Shown: positions 43,074 through 53,762, counted from the first letter of the stretch. The stretch is 64,000 nucleotides of DNA from Stenotrophomonas maltophilia D457 (GCF_000284595.1 NC_017671.1:331001-395000), one strand, 5' to 3'. Notes: generated from the letters alone by a model not told the origin. Numbers and translations are program-made.

Positions 43074-44336
43074 GTGGCTGACTCCCCCAACGCTTCCCCC
43101 GCGCCCGGCCGCGCGCTGGAAGGCCAGAAACTGCTGTTGTGCGTCGGAGGCGGGATCGCGGCCTACAAGGCCCTGGAACTGGTGCGACGCCTGCGTGATG
43201 CGGGCGCCCAGGTGCAGGTGGCGATGACCGCCGGCGCCCAGCAGTTCGTCACCCCCCTCAGTTTCCAGGCCCTGTCCGGGCAGCCGACCCGCACCACGCT
43301 GTGGGACAGCGCCGCCGAACAGGCCATGGGCCACATCGAGCTGGCCCGCTGGGCGGACCGCATCGTGGTCGCGCCGGGAACCGCCGATCTGCTGGCCCGG
43401 CTGGCCCAGGGCCATGCCGATGACCTGGTCAGCACCCTGTGCCTGGCCAGCACCGCACCGCTGACGATCTGCCCGGCGATGAACCATCGCATGTGGCTGC
43501 ATCCGGCCACCCAGGCCAACATCGCCCTGCTGCGCCAGCGTGGTGCGCAGGTGATCGGCCCGGTCGATGGCCCGCTGGCCGAAGGTGAATCCGGTCCCGG
43601 CCGGCTGGCCGAACCCGGCGACATCGTGGCCGCGCTGGCCGCCAATGGCGGCGCCGCTGCGACGGTTGCCGCGCCGGAAACCCGTGCCCTGCAGGGGCTG
43701 CGCCTGCTGATCAGTGCCGGCCCGACCTACGAAGACATCGATCCGGTGCGTTACGTCGGCAACCGCAGCAGCGGCAAGATGGGCTTTGCCCTGGCCGCCG
43801 CTGCTGCCGCGCTGGGCGCGCAGGTGGTGCTGGTCAGCGGTCCGGTACAGCTGCCGACGCCGCCGGGCGTGCAGCGTATCGACGTGCGCTCGGCCGCGCA
43901 GATGCGCGATGCCGTACTGAAGTCGCTGCCCGCCGACATCTATATCGGTGCCGCCGCGGTGTCCGACTACACGCCGCGCCAGGTCGCCGCGCAGAAGCTG
44001 AAGAAGACCGCCGACAGCCAGTCGCTGGTGATCGAACTGGTGCGCACGCCGGACATCCTCGCCGAAGTCGCTGCACAGACGCAGTCGCTGAAGCTGGTGG
44101 TCGGCTTCGCCGCCGAGACCCACGACGTGGAGAAATACGCGCGCGGCAAACTGGTCGACAAGCGCCTGGACCTGGTGATCGCCAACCAGGTCGGCATCAG
44201 TGGCGGCGGTTTCGAGAGCGACAACAATGCCGCCACGGCCTTCTGGCAGGACGGCGAACAGGTATTCCCGGCCACTTCCAAGCGCGAGCTGGCCGAACAA
44301 CTGCTGGCGCTGATCGCGCGGAGACTCCAGGCATGA
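43074..44336 (+). CDS. coaBC: Phosphopantothenoylcysteine decarboxylase / phosphopantothenate-cysteine ligase
   Basis: 420 residues from GTG 43074, preceded by CAGGA eight bases upstream; an ATG at 43047 is in frame but poorly placed. The CoaC flavoprotein half (1-185) has [20 protein letters not shown] and [11 protein letters not shown] with the catalytic Cys. The CoaB half (from about 205) has [20 protein letters not shown] and the conserved [10 protein letters not shown], and ends with [16 protein letters not shown]. It carries out two steps of coenzyme A synthesis. Its stop overlaps the start of dut by four bases, which couples the two. Confidence 0.95.
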   Translation: MADSPNASPAPGRALEGQKLLLCVGGGIAAYKALELVRRLRDAGAQVQVAMTAGAQQFVTPLSFQALSGQPTRTTLWDSAAEQAMGHIELARWADRIVVAPGTADLLARLAQGHADDLVSTLCLASTAPLTICPAMNHRMWLHPATQANIALLRQRGAQVIGPVDGPLAEGESGPGRLAEPGDIVAALAANGGAAATVAAPETRALQGLRLLISAGPTYEDIDPVRYVGNRSSGKMGFALAAAAAALGAQVVLVSGPVQLPTPPGVQRIDVRSAAQMRDAVLKSLPADIYIGAAAVSDYTPRQVAAQKLKKTADSQSLVIELVRTPDILAEVAAQTQSLKLVVGFAAETHDVEKYARGKLVDKRLDLVIANQVGISGGGFESDNNAATAFWQDGEQVFPATSKRELAEQLLALIARRLQA

Positions 44337-44806
44337 CCCAGGCATCCACTTCCCACCCGCTGCAGGTCAAGCTGCTCGATCCGCGCTTCGGCGACAGCTG
44401 GCCGCTGCCGGCCTATGCCACCGAGGCCAGTGCCGGCATGGACCTGCGCGCGGCGCTGGATACCGCGCTGACCCTGCAGCCGGGCGACACCGCGCTGGTG
44501 CCCAGCGGCCTGGCCATCCATATTGCCGACCCGAACCTGTGCGCGGTGATCCTGCCGCGTTCCGGGCTGGGCCATCGGCATGGCATCGTGCTGGGCAACG
44601 GCACCGGCCTGATCGATGCCGACTACCAGGGGCCGCTGCTGATCAGCGTCTGGAACCGTGGCCGCGAGGCCTTCACCATCGAGCCGGGCGATCGCATCGC
44701 GCAGCTGGTGGTGGTTCCGATCGCCCGCGTCAGCCTGCAGGTAGTGGATACTTTCACCGACAGCGTGCGGGGCGCGGGTGGATTCGGCCATACCGGGGTG
44801 CGTTGA
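44333..44806 (+). CDS. dut: Deoxyuridine 5'-triphosphate nucleotidohydrolase
   Basis: 157 residues, the usual size for a trimeric dUTPase. The five motifs are in order: [49 protein letters not shown] and [10 protein letters not shown] (the last closes over the active site). It breaks dUTP to dUMP and pyrophosphate, keeping uracil out of DNA and feeding dTMP synthesis. Second gene of the coaBC-dut-algC row, the order also known from Pseudomonas. Confidence 0.97.
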   Translation: MTQASTSHPLQVKLLDPRFGDSWPLPAYATEASAGMDLRAALDTALTLQPGDTALVPSGLAIHIADPNLCAVILPRSGLGHRHGIVLGNGTGLIDADYQGPLLISVWNRGREAFTIEPGDRIAQLVVVPIARVSLQVVDTFTDSVRGAGGFGHTGVR

Positions 44807-44818
44807 CAGGGGACATCG

Positions 44819-47167
44819 ATGAGCGGCATCGGGGAAGGACAGCGGGGACGGTCGTTGGGTCGCAGTGCACCTCTACTGGGGGTGCTGTTGATCCTGTTGG
44901 CCGGCTGGTTCGGATGGAGCGCGGTGCAGCAATGGCGGCAGGAGGCCAACGGGCAGGCGCTGGAAGAGGCGCGTGACCAGGCCGTGCAGGGCCTGCAGCA
45001 GGCTGCTGCGGGCCAGTTGCAGCAGCTGCAGCAGCAGTTGAAGAACGATCGCGTGCAGCAGGCGCTGCAGGCCGGCGACGCCGCTGCGGCGGCGCTGGCC
45101 GTTCGCGAGAGCGGGACCGGGGTCGAGCAGGTCGAGGTGCTGGCGGCCGATCTGGCCAACGCCTATGCCGATCCGGCCACCTTCGGGTATTCCCGCCTGG
45201 CGCTGCTGGAAGCGGCGCTGGCCGAGGCCAGGCCAAGCCTGCGCGTGGTCCGCGACGGCGGCGGCAACCGCCTGGGCCTGGCCGCGCCGGTGCAGCTGGG
45301 CAGCCTGGGGCCGGCCGTCATCTATGTCCGCCAACCGCTGCTGCGGCTGACGTCGCCGCTCGACCAGGTCAGCGCGCCGTCCGCCGGCTTCCTCGGCCTG
45401 CGCCAGGGAGCATTCGATCTGGTCACCCAGGGCGACCCGAGCCTGGCCGAAAGCGCGGAAGCGCTGGCGCGCCCGGTTGCAGGCACGCCGTTGCGGCTGG
45501 TCGCGTCGGTGCCGAATGTCGAGGCCGGTCCGCTCGGCCTGGGCGCGCTGGCCAGCGCCATTGTGGCGTTGCTGCTGGCGTTCATTGCCGTGTTGCTGGT
45601 GGTGGGGCGCGACCGGCTGCCGAAGTCGCTGCCGTTGCCGCGCCGCGCCGCCGCGTCCGAGGCCGACCATGGCCCGACCCTGAGCGAGAGCCTGCAGCAG
45701 GCGCCGCCACCGGTGGCCGCCGCGACCGGCAGTGGCGATGCCACGCCACCGCCGCCACCGCCGGTGCCTGCCGAAGAGCTGGCCGCCGGCATCTTCCGCG
45801 CCTATGACATCCGCGGCATGGTGGGCAGCGAACTGACACCGAAGACCGCGGCGCTGATCGGCCAGGCCATCGGCACCGTGGCACTGGAGCAGGGCCTGCG
45901 CGAGGTGGTGATCGGGCGCGATGGCCGCCTGTCCGGACCCGAGCTGACGGCCGGGCTGGCCGAGGGCCTGCGCCGTGCCGGCTGCGCGGTGATCGACATC
46001 GGCCTGGCGCCGACCCCGCTCGTGTACTACGCCGCCTTCCATCTGCGTACCGGCACCTGCGTGGCGGTCACCGGCAGCCACAACCCGCCCGAGTACAACG
46101 GCTTCAAGGTGGTGATCGGCGGCGAGACGCTGTCCGGCGATGCGATCACCGACCTCTACCAGCGCATCGTCGAGGGCCGCCTGGTGCAGTCCGCCGAGCC
46201 GGGTGACTACCAGCAGCGCGATGTCAGTGCCGACTACATCCAGCGCATCGCCGATGACGTGCAGCTGGACCGTCCGCTGAAGGTCGTGGCCGATGCCGGC
46301 AATGGCGTGGCCGGCGCACTGGCCCCGCAGCTGCTGGAAGCAATCGGCGCCGACGTCATTCCGCTGTACTGCGATGTCGATGGCACCTTCCCCAACCATC
46401 ATCCCGACCCGAGCGAGCCGGCCAACCTGGAAGACCTGGTGCAGACGGTCAAGCGCTTCGGCGCCGACCTCGGCGTAGCCTTCGATGGCGACGGCGACCG
46501 GTTGGGCGTGGTCACCGGCGAAGGCAGGATCATCTATGCCGACCGCCTGCTGATGCTGTTCGCTGCCGACGTGCTGATGCGCAATCCGGGCGCGATGGTG
46601 ATCTACGACGTCAAGTGCACCGGCAAGCTGTCCGACCATGTGCTGCGCAACGGTGGCAGCCCGCTGATGTGGAAGACCGGGCATTCGCTGATGAAGGCGA
46701 AGATGCGCGAGACCGATGCCGAGCTGGCCGGTGAGATGAGCGGCCACTTCTTCTTCAAGGAACGCTGGTTCGGTTTCGACGACGGCCTGTACGCCGCTGC
46801 GCGCCTGCTGGAGATCCTGGCCCAGCGCGAGGAAACCCCGGACGAAGTACTGGGCGAACTGCCGGAGATGGTCGCCACGCCGGAGCTGAAGGTAGCGGTG
46901 GCCGACGGGACGCCGCATGCGTTGGTGGCGATGCTGGTGGCGGCGGCGCAGTCGCCGGACAACCCGTATGTGGGGGGCCGCCTGTCGACCATCGATGGCC
47001 TGCGCGTGGACTTCGCCGATGGCTGGGGCCTGGTGCGCGCCTCCAACACCACGCCGGTGCTGGTGCTGCGGTTCGAAGGCAACGACGAGGCCGCACTCGA
47101 GCGCATCAAGGCCTTGTTCCGCAGCCAGCTGCAGCCGGTGCTGGGCGACACCCCGCTGGGGTTCTGA
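44819..47167 (+). CDS. algC: Phosphomannomutase/phosphoglucomutase with N-terminal membrane extension
   Basis: 782 residues from ATG 44819 with AGGGGA upstream. The first 320 residues are an extra domain. One helix near the start (LLGVLLILLAGWFGWSAVQQ), a Gln-rich coil, a periplasmic-looking part and a second helix (IVALLLAFIAVLLVVGRD) precede a Pro-rich linker. The mutase follows with active-site S420 in TGSHNPPEYNG, the Mg2+ loop DGDGD at 556-560 and the sugar loop GEMSGHFFF. It converts mannose-6-P or glucose-6-P to the 1-phosphate for exopolysaccharide and LPS. Third gene after dut; the extension resembles the long form annotated for P. aeruginosa AlgC. Confidence 0.92.
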   Translation: MSGIGEGQRGRSLGRSAPLLGVLLILLAGWFGWSAVQQWRQEANGQALEEARDQAVQGLQQAAAGQLQQLQQQLKNDRVQQALQAGDAAAAALAVRESGTGVEQVEVLAADLANAYADPATFGYSRLALLEAALAEARPSLRVVRDGGGNRLGLAAPVQLGSLGPAVIYVRQPLLRLTSPLDQVSAPSAGFLGLRQGAFDLVTQGDPSLAESAEALARPVAGTPLRLVASVPNVEAGPLGLGALASAIVALLLAFIAVLLVVGRDRLPKSLPLPRRAAASEADHGPTLSESLQQAPPPVAAATGSGDATPPPPPPVPAEELAAGIFRAYDIRGMVGSELTPKTAALIGQAIGTVALEQGLREVVIGRDGRLSGPELTAGLAEGLRRAGCAVIDIGLAPTPLVYYAAFHLRTGTCVAVTGSHNPPEYNGFKVVIGGETLSGDAITDLYQRIVEGRLVQSAEPGDYQQRDVSADYIQRIADDVQLDRPLKVVADAGNGVAGALAPQLLEAIGADVIPLYCDVDGTFPNHHPDPSEPANLEDLVQTVKRFGADLGVAFDGDGDRLGVVTGEGRIIYADRLLMLFAADVLMRNPGAMVIYDVKCTGKLSDHVLRNGGSPLMWKTGHSLMKAKMRETDAELAGEMSGHFFFKERWFGFDDGLYAAARLLEILAQREETPDEVLGELPEMVATPELKVAVADGTPHALVAMLVAAAQSPDNPYVGGRLSTIDGLRVDFADGWGLVRASNTTPVLVLRFEGNDEAALERIKALFRSQLQPVLGDTPLGF

Positions 47168-47236
47168 GGTGGGGCCGGGCGGCGCCCGGCACCCGCCGAA
47201 TCAACGTCAACGTCAAAGGCCGGCTATCCGTGGGAT

Positions 47237-47495
47237 GCGGGGTGGGTCCGGTTACGGGGGACGCTGCAAGTCCCCCTCCGGGGCCCGGCCCAGCCGGTGG
47301 CGGCTGGGCGTTCGGGCGCTTGCGAAGCAGTGCTTCGCAAGCAAAGCGCCCTCACCCATGTAAGCTCGGTCGCCGCTTGCTCGTGTGCGCAGTCGTGCGC
47401 ACATGGCAAGACCGGGGTTGGGCGTCCTGCCCAACCCGCCCGAGGCATACCTCGGGCCCATGCGGCTCACGCCCCCGCAACCGGACCCACCCCGC
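47237..47495. repeat. 259-base MITE-like element with 24-base terminal inverted repeats
   Basis: Left end GCGGGGTGGGTCCGGTTACG (47237-47256, then GGGG); right end is its complement in reverse (47472-47495) with one mismatch in 24. Inside are a GGGCGCTTGCGAAGC-AGT-GCTTCGCAAGC hairpin (47314-47352 area), a CCGAGGCATACCTCGG stem and a GCGCAGTCGTGCGC stem. No coding capacity. No direct target-site duplication was seen at the flanks (TGGGAT versus CTTCGA). Confidence 0.7.
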
Positions 47496-47542
47496 CTTCG
47501 ACAGATTTCCGCGATCTGTCCGAACCGCATGAACTGCTCCTG

Positions 47543-47640
47543 GTAGGTGTCGACCTTGGTCGACACAGCAGAGATCCACGCCATGCGTGGATGCTCTTCC
47601 GAATTTGCTTTGGTGGGTGCCGACCGTTGTTCGGCACACC
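47543..47640. repeat. Three REP/SMAG-type palindromes in a row
   Basis: Unit 1 (47543-47566) begins GTAGGTGTCGACC and ends GGTCGACAC. Unit 2 (47574-47592) is ATCCACG-CCATG-CGTGGAT. Unit 3 (47613-47640) is GGGTGCCGACC-GTTG-TTCGGCACACC. Three different stem subtypes stand side by side just after the kdpE stop. Confidence 0.8.
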
Positions 47641-47641
47641 C

Positions 47642-48355
47642 TCACCCCTTGAATCGCAAGCCCACGCCCGGTTCGGTGAACAGGTAGCGTGAATCCAGCG
47701 CCGAATCGCCCAGCTTGTGCCGCAGCTTGCCGACCAGGATGCGCAGGTAATGGGTATCGTGCTGGTGGGTCGGCCCCCAGATCTCCTGCAGGATCTGCGG
47801 CTGTGTCACCACCCGCCCGGCATTGCGCAGCAGCAGCGACAGCAACGCGTATTCCTTGCGGGTCAACGCCACCGGTTCACCCTGCAGGGCGACTTCGCGG
47901 CGCACCAGGTCCACGCGCAGGTGGCCGTCGTCGAACACCGGTGGCGTGCCATCACTGGGTACGCTGCGCGTGCGCAGCAGCGCCCGCACCCGTGCCATCA
48001 GTTCCTGCGTGCCGAACGGCTTGGTCACGTAGTCGTTGGCGCCGGTATCCAGTGCGCGCACCTTCTCGGCTTCGCCGGCGCGCACGGTCAGCATGATCAC
48101 CGGCACCTGGCTCCACTGCCGCAGCTGTTCAAGTACCTCGTGGCCTTCCATGTCCGGCAGGCCGATATCCAGGATCACCAGGTCCATGTCCTCGCTGGCG
48201 GCCAGCTGCAGGCCTTCCTGGCCGGTGGCGGCCTGTCGCACCTGGTAGCCCTGCGCGCGCAGGCTGATGTCCAGGAACCGGCGGATCTGGGTTTCATCAT
48301 CGATCACCAGCACGCGCGCGGCCGGCACGCTGGCATCAATCGGGGTCGGGCTCAT
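47642..48355 (-). CDS. kdpE: Response regulator KdpE
   Basis: 237 residues from ATG 48355. The OmpR-type receiver has acidic pair DD at 19-20 (VIDDETQIRRF), phospho-acceptor D63 in VILDIGLPDMEG and Lys in YVTKPFGTQEL. The winged-helix domain ends with EPGVGLRFKG. It activates the kdp operon when potassium is scarce or osmolarity is high. The first 13 residues are a short unstructured head. It overlaps the end of kdpD by 20 bases and is the last gene of kdpFABCDE. Confidence 0.95.
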   Translation of the reverse strand: MSPTPIDASVPAARVLVIDDETQIRRFLDISLRAQGYQVRQAATGQEGLQLAASEDMDLVILDIGLPDMEGHEVLEQLRQWSQVPVIMLTVRAGEAEKVRALDTGANDYVTKPFGTQELMARVRALLRTRSVPSDGTPPVFDDGHLRVDLVRREVALQGEPVALTRKEYALLSLLLRNAGRVVTQPQILQEIWGPTHQHDTHYLRILVGKLRHKLGDSALDSRYLFTEPGVGLRFKG

Positions 48356-50996
48356 CGTGGGAGGCTGGCTTGAGCAGGGGCAGGGTGATGCGGATCAGGG
48401 TACCGCGACCGTCGCGTCCGGGCAGCGCCTGCACGCTGCCGCCATGTGCGCCGATCATGCCCTGGCAGATGGTCAGGCCCAGGCCGGTGCCGTGGCGGCC
48501 GCGGTCGCCGCGCTCGACGCTGTAGAACATGTCGAAGATGCGCGCGCGCTCGTCGTCGGGAATGCCGGGGCCGGCATCGATCACGTCGATGCGCAGCTGG
48601 CCGTCCAGTTCGCGCGCCTGCACCTGCACGGCGGCGTCGGGCGGCGAGAACTTGGCCGCGTTCTCCATCACGTTGAACACGGCCTGTTCGACCAGCGCCG
48701 GGTGTACCCAGATCGGCGCCAGCGTGGACGGAATGTCCAGCTCCAGCCGCACCTTGGGCTGGTAGCGCTGCAGGCGCCGTGCGGCCGAGCCGATCAGTTC
48801 GTCCACGCCGATCCAGTCACGGTTGATCTTCAGACCTTCGTGGCCAAGGCGGGTCATGTCCAGCAGGTTCTGGATGTAGCGGTCCAGCCGCTCGCCTTCG
48901 ACCAGGATGGTGTCCAGCAGGGCACGGCGATCGGCCGTGTCCATCGCCGCGCCGTAACTGGCCAGGCTGTCGGCCGAACCGATCATCGCCGCCAGTGGAG
49001 AGCGCAGGTCGTGCGACACCGAAGAGAGCAGGGCCGAGCGCAACCGCTCGGTCTCGTTGCTGACATGCGCCTGTTCCAGTTCGGCCACCAGCCGGGTACG
49101 CAGTGCGGCCTGCGCGATGTCATCGACCATCGCCTCGGCAAGCTGCCGCTGTTCGGGCAGCAGGCGTGCCTGTGCGCCGGGCAGGTACAGGCCGGCCACG
49201 CCGATCGCGCGATCTTCGCCATCCAGCAATGGCAGGAACCACCACTGCGCACCGGCCAGGGTGTCGGTGAAGCGGCCGCTGGGCTGGCCGTGGCGCAGCG
49301 CCCAGTCGGCGGCAGCCAGGTCGGTATCGCCGGGTTGGCTGCGGCCACCGGCGGCAGTGTCCGCGCCGATCCGCAGCCACGCCGGCACATCCATCGCCTG
49401 CTCCAAGGCATGCCGACCTGCCTGTGCCACCTCGCCGTTGCCAGCGGCGCTGGCCAGCTGACGGCCCAGCTGCTGGCGTGCACGTGCATGGCGATTGGCC
49501 GCACGCAGCGCAATGACCTGCATGCGCAGGCGCGAGGCCAGCCGTCCGGCCACCAAGGCGGCGGCCAGGAACAGGAACACGGTGATCACGCCCTGGCGCG
49601 CACCGATGGCGAAGGTGAAGCGGGGCGCGATGAACAGGAAGTTGTAGGCCAGGAAGCACAGGATCGCCGCCATCACCGCCACGCTGGCACGCGTGCGCGC
49701 CGCCACCAGCACCACTGCCACGATGAACACCATCGACAGGTCGGCCATGCCGACCCAGCGTTCGGCCAGCCAAGCCACCGCACAGGCCAGCGCGGTGGCG
49801 ATCAGTGCCTGTACCGGCTCGTAGCTGATGCCGCGCATCGGTGGCAGCAGACCCTCGCGGCGCGAGCGCGCCCGGGCCTGCGGCGTGCTGATGATGGTGA
49901 TCTCGTAGTGCGCCCCGCGCTGGATCAGCTGCTGGGTCAGGGTTCGGTTGAACATCCGCGCCAGCGGGCGCTCACGGGTGCGCCCCAGCACCAGGGTCGA
50001 TACGCCGTTGTGCGCTGCATGGTCCAGCAGGGCATCGGCGATGCTCGATCCGTGCAGCAGTTCGGCGTCGCCACCCAGGCGCCGTGCCAGGGCGAAGGCC
50101 GCATCGATCTCGCGCCGCGTGGCCTCGTCCTGGCGCCGGCCCTGCACGGTCACCACCGTCCACGGTGCGTCGCGGCGCTCGGCGATGCGGCGCGCCACCC
50201 GCACCAGGTACTCGCTCTGGCCGCCGCCATCGATGGCCACCAGCACGCCGCGCCGCAGCGGCAGGTTGCCTTCGCCCCGTGCGGCGCGGGTTTCACGCAG
50301 GCTGCTGTCGACGCGGTCGGCGGCTTCCTGCATCGCCAGCTCACGCAGGGCGGTCAGGTTGGCCGGCGAGAAGAACGCCTGCAGCGCCTGCGCGGCCTGT
50401 TCGGGCACATAGACCTTGCCCTGCTGCAGGCGCGCGATCAGTTCGCGCGGCGGCAGATCGACCAGCACGATGTCGTGCAGGCGATCGAGCACGCCATCGG
50501 GCACGGTCTCGCTGACCCGCACGCCGGTGATGCGCATCACCACGTCGTTGAGGCTTTCCAGATGCTGGATGTTGACCGTGGTCCAGACGTCGATGCCGGC
50601 GTCGAGCAGCTCCATCACATCCTGCCAGCGCCGCTCATGGCGGCTGCCGGGCGCATTGCGATGGGCCAGTTCGTCCACCAGCACCAGCGCTGGATGCCGT
50701 GCCAGCACGGCATCCAGGTCCATCTCCTGCAGCGCGTGGCCGTGATAGGCCACGTCCTTCAACGGCAGCTGCGGCAGACCTTCCAGCAGGGCCTGGGTTT
50801 CGGCGCGGCCATGGGTTTCCACCAGCCCGACCACCAGGTCCACGCCGCGGCGCAGCTGCTCCTGGGCACGGGTCAGCATGGTGTAGGTCTTGCCCACACC
50901 CGGCGCAGCGCCGAGGAACACGGTCAGCTTGCCACCGGCTTCGCGTTGCAGGCCTTCCACCAGGGCATCGGCCTGGCGGGTACGCGCATCAGTCAT
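48336..50996 (-). CDS. kdpD: Sensor histidine kinase KdpD
   Basis: 886 residues from ATG 50996 (MTDARTRQADALVEGLQREA); ATGs at 51011 and 51020 are in frame, and none has a good ribosome-binding site. The KdpD N-terminal domain has the Walker-like GAAPGVGKTYTM at about 30-41, then a Usp-like domain. Four membrane helices lie in the middle (IATALACAVAWLAERWVG and others), followed by a GAF-like part. The kinase core has SSVSHDLRSPLAAMIG with H662 and the ATPase box. KdpD senses potassium and ion strength and phosphorylates KdpE. Fourth protein gene after kdpA in the operon. Confidence 0.95.
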   Translation of the reverse strand: MTDARTRQADALVEGLQREAGGKLTVFLGAAPGVGKTYTMLTRAQEQLRRGVDLVVGLVETHGRAETQALLEGLPQLPLKDVAYHGHALQEMDLDAVLARHPALVLVDELAHRNAPGSRHERRWQDVMELLDAGIDVWTTVNIQHLESLNDVVMRITGVRVSETVPDGVLDRLHDIVLVDLPPRELIARLQQGKVYVPEQAAQALQAFFSPANLTALRELAMQEAADRVDSSLRETRAARGEGNLPLRRGVLVAIDGGGQSEYLVRVARRIAERRDAPWTVVTVQGRRQDEATRREIDAAFALARRLGGDAELLHGSSIADALLDHAAHNGVSTLVLGRTRERPLARMFNRTLTQQLIQRGAHYEITIISTPQARARSRREGLLPPMRGISYEPVQALIATALACAVAWLAERWVGMADLSMVFIVAVVLVAARTRASVAVMAAILCFLAYNFLFIAPRFTFAIGARQGVITVFLFLAAALVAGRLASRLRMQVIALRAANRHARARQQLGRQLASAAGNGEVAQAGRHALEQAMDVPAWLRIGADTAAGGRSQPGDTDLAAADWALRHGQPSGRFTDTLAGAQWWFLPLLDGEDRAIGVAGLYLPGAQARLLPEQRQLAEAMVDDIAQAALRTRLVAELEQAHVSNETERLRSALLSSVSHDLRSPLAAMIGSADSLASYGAAMDTADRRALLDTILVEGERLDRYIQNLLDMTRLGHEGLKINRDWIGVDELIGSAARRLQRYQPKVRLELDIPSTLAPIWVHPALVEQAVFNVMENAAKFSPPDAAVQVQARELDGQLRIDVIDAGPGIPDDERARIFDMFYSVERGDRGRHGTGLGLTICQGMIGAHGGSVQALPGRDGRGTLIRITLPLLKPASHDEPDPD

Positions 50997-51047
50997 GGGG
51001 GCCACTGTCATGGCCGCCATTGTGCGCGCAGCCGATGCAGGCCGGCA

Positions 51048-51698
51048 TCACGGCGCCTTGGCCGCATGGTCCAGCGCGAAGTTCAGCGTCACCACGTTCA
51101 CCCGCGGCTGGCCGAACACGCCCCACTGGCGCCCTTCAGTATGTGCCTGCACCAAGGCCTGCACGCGCTCCACCGGCAGGCCGCGGGCACGTGCCACGCG
51201 TGCCACCTGCAGCTGCGCCGCCGCCGGCGACAGCTGCGGATCCAGCCCGCCGCCGGACTGGGTGACCAGGTCGGCCGGCACCTGCGCCGGGGCGACACCT
51301 TCGCGCGCGGCCACCGCCGCCGTGCTGGCGGCAACACGCTCGGCCAGCGCCGGGTTGCTGCGCGCCAGGTTGGAACCGGCCGCGGCCATCGGGTCGTAGT
51401 TGGCCGCCGACGGCCGTGCCTGGAAGTAGCCATCACCGGTGAACGGCTGCGACAGCCAGGCCGAGCCGCGCACCTGGCCGTTGCCATCGCGCAGCAGGCT
51501 GCCCTCGGCCTGGGTGGGGTAGGCCAGGCCGGCGAAACCGGTGGCGATGCCGGCGTAGACTGCGCCGGCCAGCAGCAGGGTAGCCAGGCCCAGGCCGATC
51601 GCCGGGCGCCAGCCGGCGCCGTCCTGCAGGCTGGCCACGCGGGCTTCGGCCTTCGGTTCGCGGGGCAGGGTGGTGGAGGTGGAAGCAGAACGGTTCAT
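51048..51698 (-). CDS. kdpC: Potassium-transporting ATPase KdpC subunit
   Basis: 216 residues. A short cytoplasmic head is followed by one helix at about 30-52 ([20 protein letters not shown]). The periplasmic part has KdpC blocks: [40 protein letters not shown] and [20 protein letters not shown]. It stabilises the KdpFABC complex and the ATP site. The start overlaps the kdpB stop by four bases. A 51-base gap separates it from kdpD. Confidence 0.95.
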   Translation of the reverse strand: MNRSASTSTTLPREPKAEARVASLQDGAGWRPAIGLGLATLLLAGAVYAGIATGFAGLAYPTQAEGSLLRDGNGQVRGSAWLSQPFTGDGYFQARPSAANYDPMAAAGSNLARSNPALAERVAASTAAVAAREGVAPAQVPADLVTQSGGGLDPQLSPAAAQLQVARVARARGLPVERVQALVQAHTEGRQWGVFGQPRVNVVTLNFALDHAAKAP

Positions 51699-53752
51699 GC
51701 GCCGAATACCAGGACAAGGAAGAGGTCGATCAGCTTGATCGCCGCGAACGGCAACAGCACGCCGCCGAGGCCGTACACCAGCATGTTCCGGCGCAGCAGC
51801 GCGGTGGCCGTGGCCGGACGGAAGCGCACGCCACGCAGGGCGAGCGGGATCAGCGCGGGAATCACCAGCGCGTTGAAGATCAGCGCCGCCAGCACCGCGT
51901 TGCGTGGGCTCGACAGCTGCATCACGTTCAGTGCGGCCATGGCCGGAACCGCAGCGGCAAACAGCGCCGGCAGGATCGCGAAGTACTTGGACACGTCGTT
52001 GGCCAGCGAGAAGGTGGTCAGCGCACCGCGGGTGATCAGCTGCTGCTTGCCCACTTCCACGACCGCCAGCAGCTTGGCCGGGTCTGAATCGAGGTCGACC
52101 ATGTTGCCGGCCTCCTTCGCCGCCTGCGTGCCGGAGTTCATCGCCAGGCCGATGTCGGCCTGGGCCAGCGCGGGAGCATCGTTGGTGCCATCGCCCACCA
52201 TCGCCACCAGGCGGCCACCGGCCTGTTCCTGGCGGATGCGTGCCAGCTTGTCTTCCGGACGGGCCTCGGCGATGTAGTCATCAACGCCCGCTTCGGCGGC
52301 GATGGCGGCAGCGGTCAGCGGGTTGTCGCCGGTGATCATCACCGTGCGGATGCCCATCGCCCGCAGCTGTGCGAACTTCTCGCGCATGCCGTGCTTGACC
52401 ACGTCCGACAGCTCGATCACGCCCAGCACGTGGCGGCCCTCGGCCACCACCAGCGGGGTGGCGCCATTGCGCGCGACCTGCTCGACGCGGCCGGCCAGTT
52501 CAGCCGGCACGCTGCCGCCGAGCGCCTGCACGTGGGTGCGGATCGCATCGGCAGCGCCCTTGCGGATCTGCCGCCCGTGTTCCAGATCGACGCCGGACAT
52601 CCGGGTCTGGGCACTGAAGGCCAGGTAGTCGGCACGGTCCGGCTCGGCGGTGGCGCAGCCCTGTTCGCGCGCCAGGCGCACGATCGACTTGCCTTCCGGG
52701 GTCGGGTCGGCCAGCGAGGACAGCAGTGCCGCCTCGCGCAGCTGGCTGGCGTCGATGCCGGCCAGCGGATGGAAGTGGCTGGCCTGGCGGTCGCCGTAGG
52801 TGATGGTGCCGGTCTTGTCCAGCAGCAGCACGTCGACGTCGCCGGCCACTTCCACCGCCTTGCCCGACTTGGCCAGCACGTTGGCAGCCAGCGCACGGTT
52901 CATGCCGGCGATGCCGATGGCCGGCAGCAGGCCGCCGATGGTGGTCGGGATCAGGCACACCAGCAGTGCGATCAGCAGCAGTGGATCGACCTGCACGCCC
53001 ACGGCCGCGCCGATCGCCGGCAACGTGGCCACCACCACCAGGAAGGTCAGCGTCATCGCCGCCAGCAGCAGGGTCAGCGCGATCTCGTTGGGGGTCTTCT
53101 GGCGATTGGCACCTTCCACCAGCGCGATCATGCGGTCCAGGAAGCTGTGGCCCGGCTCGGCGGTCACCCGCACGATGATCTGGTCGGACAGCACCTTGGT
53201 GCCACCGATCACACCGGAACGGTCGGTACCAGCCTCGCGCAGCACCGGTGCCGATTCGCCGGTCACTGCCGCTTCGTTGATGGTGGCCAGGCCCTGCACG
53301 ATCTCGCCATCGGCCGGCACCAGCTCACCGGCACTGACGATCACATGGTCGCCCGGGCGCAGCTCGGCGGCCGGCACCTGGGCTTCGGCTGCACCCGGCT
53401 GCGGCGCCGCCAGCCGGCGCGCCACCAGGTCCTGGCGAGCGCGGCGCAGCGAGGCGGCCTGGCCACGGCCACGCGCTTCGGCCACTGCCTCGGCGAAATT
53501 GCCGAACAGCACGGTCACCAGCAGGATGGCGGTTACCGCCAGGCCGAAGCCCAGCGGTGCATTGCCGGTCAGGGTGACGATCGCGGCGACGATCGTGCCG
53601 GCCATCACCACCGCCATCACCGGGCTGCGCACCAGATGCATCGGCGCCAGCTTGCGCACTGCTTCGACCAGCGCACGGCGCAGGCCGGCGCCATCAAGCA
53701 GGGCAGGGCGCGGTGCATGGGTACTACGGGTTGAACTTGCTTGGGTACTCAT
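51695..53752 (-). CDS. kdpB: Potassium-transporting P-type ATPase KdpB subunit
   Basis: 685 residues from ATG 53752, with GAGGA eight bases upstream. The P-type ATPase marks are TGES in [12 protein letters not shown], phosphorylation site D312 in [12 protein letters not shown], and [14 protein letters not shown] in the hinge. It is the energy-coupling subunit that hydrolyses ATP to drive potassium through KdpA. The gene starts ten bases after the kdpA stop and overlaps kdpC by four bases. Confidence 0.97.
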   Translation of the reverse strand: MSTQASSTRSTHAPRPALLDGAGLRRALVEAVRKLAPMHLVRSPVMAVVMAGTIVAAIVTLTGNAPLGFGLAVTAILLVTVLFGNFAEAVAEARGRGQAASLRRARQDLVARRLAAPQPGAAEAQVPAAELRPGDHVIVSAGELVPADGEIVQGLATINEAAVTGESAPVLREAGTDRSGVIGGTKVLSDQIIVRVTAEPGHSFLDRMIALVEGANRQKTPNEIALTLLLAAMTLTFLVVVATLPAIGAAVGVQVDPLLLIALLVCLIPTTIGGLLPAIGIAGMNRALAANVLAKSGKAVEVAGDVDVLLLDKTGTITYGDRQASHFHPLAGIDASQLREAALLSSLADPTPEGKSIVRLAREQGCATAEPDRADYLAFSAQTRMSGVDLEHGRQIRKGAADAIRTHVQALGGSVPAELAGRVEQVARNGATPLVVAEGRHVLGVIELSDVVKHGMREKFAQLRAMGIRTVMITGDNPLTAAAIAAEAGVDDYIAEARPEDKLARIRQEQAGGRLVAMVGDGTNDAPALAQADIGLAMNSGTQAAKEAGNMVDLDSDPAKLLAVVEVGKQQLITRGALTTFSLANDVSKYFAILPALFAAAVPAMAALNVMQLSSPRNAVLAALIFNALVIPALIPLALRGVRFRPATATALLRRNMLVYGLGGVLLPFAAIKLIDLFLVLVFGA

Positions 53753-53762
53753 CAGGGTGTCC

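Larger units (their letters stand above)
47168..47641. other. 474-base intergenic region rich in inverted repeats
   Basis: Between algC (plus) and kdpE (minus, converging). No gene seen. It holds a 259-base element with terminal inverted repeats (47237-47495) and three REP-like units (47543-47640). No clear terminator for algC was recognised apart from these structures. Confidence 0.7.

Noticed and set aside
48267-52277. 1336-residue plus-strand open frame
   Set aside because: Antisense to kdpD, kdpC and part of kdpB; all those have complete family motifs.
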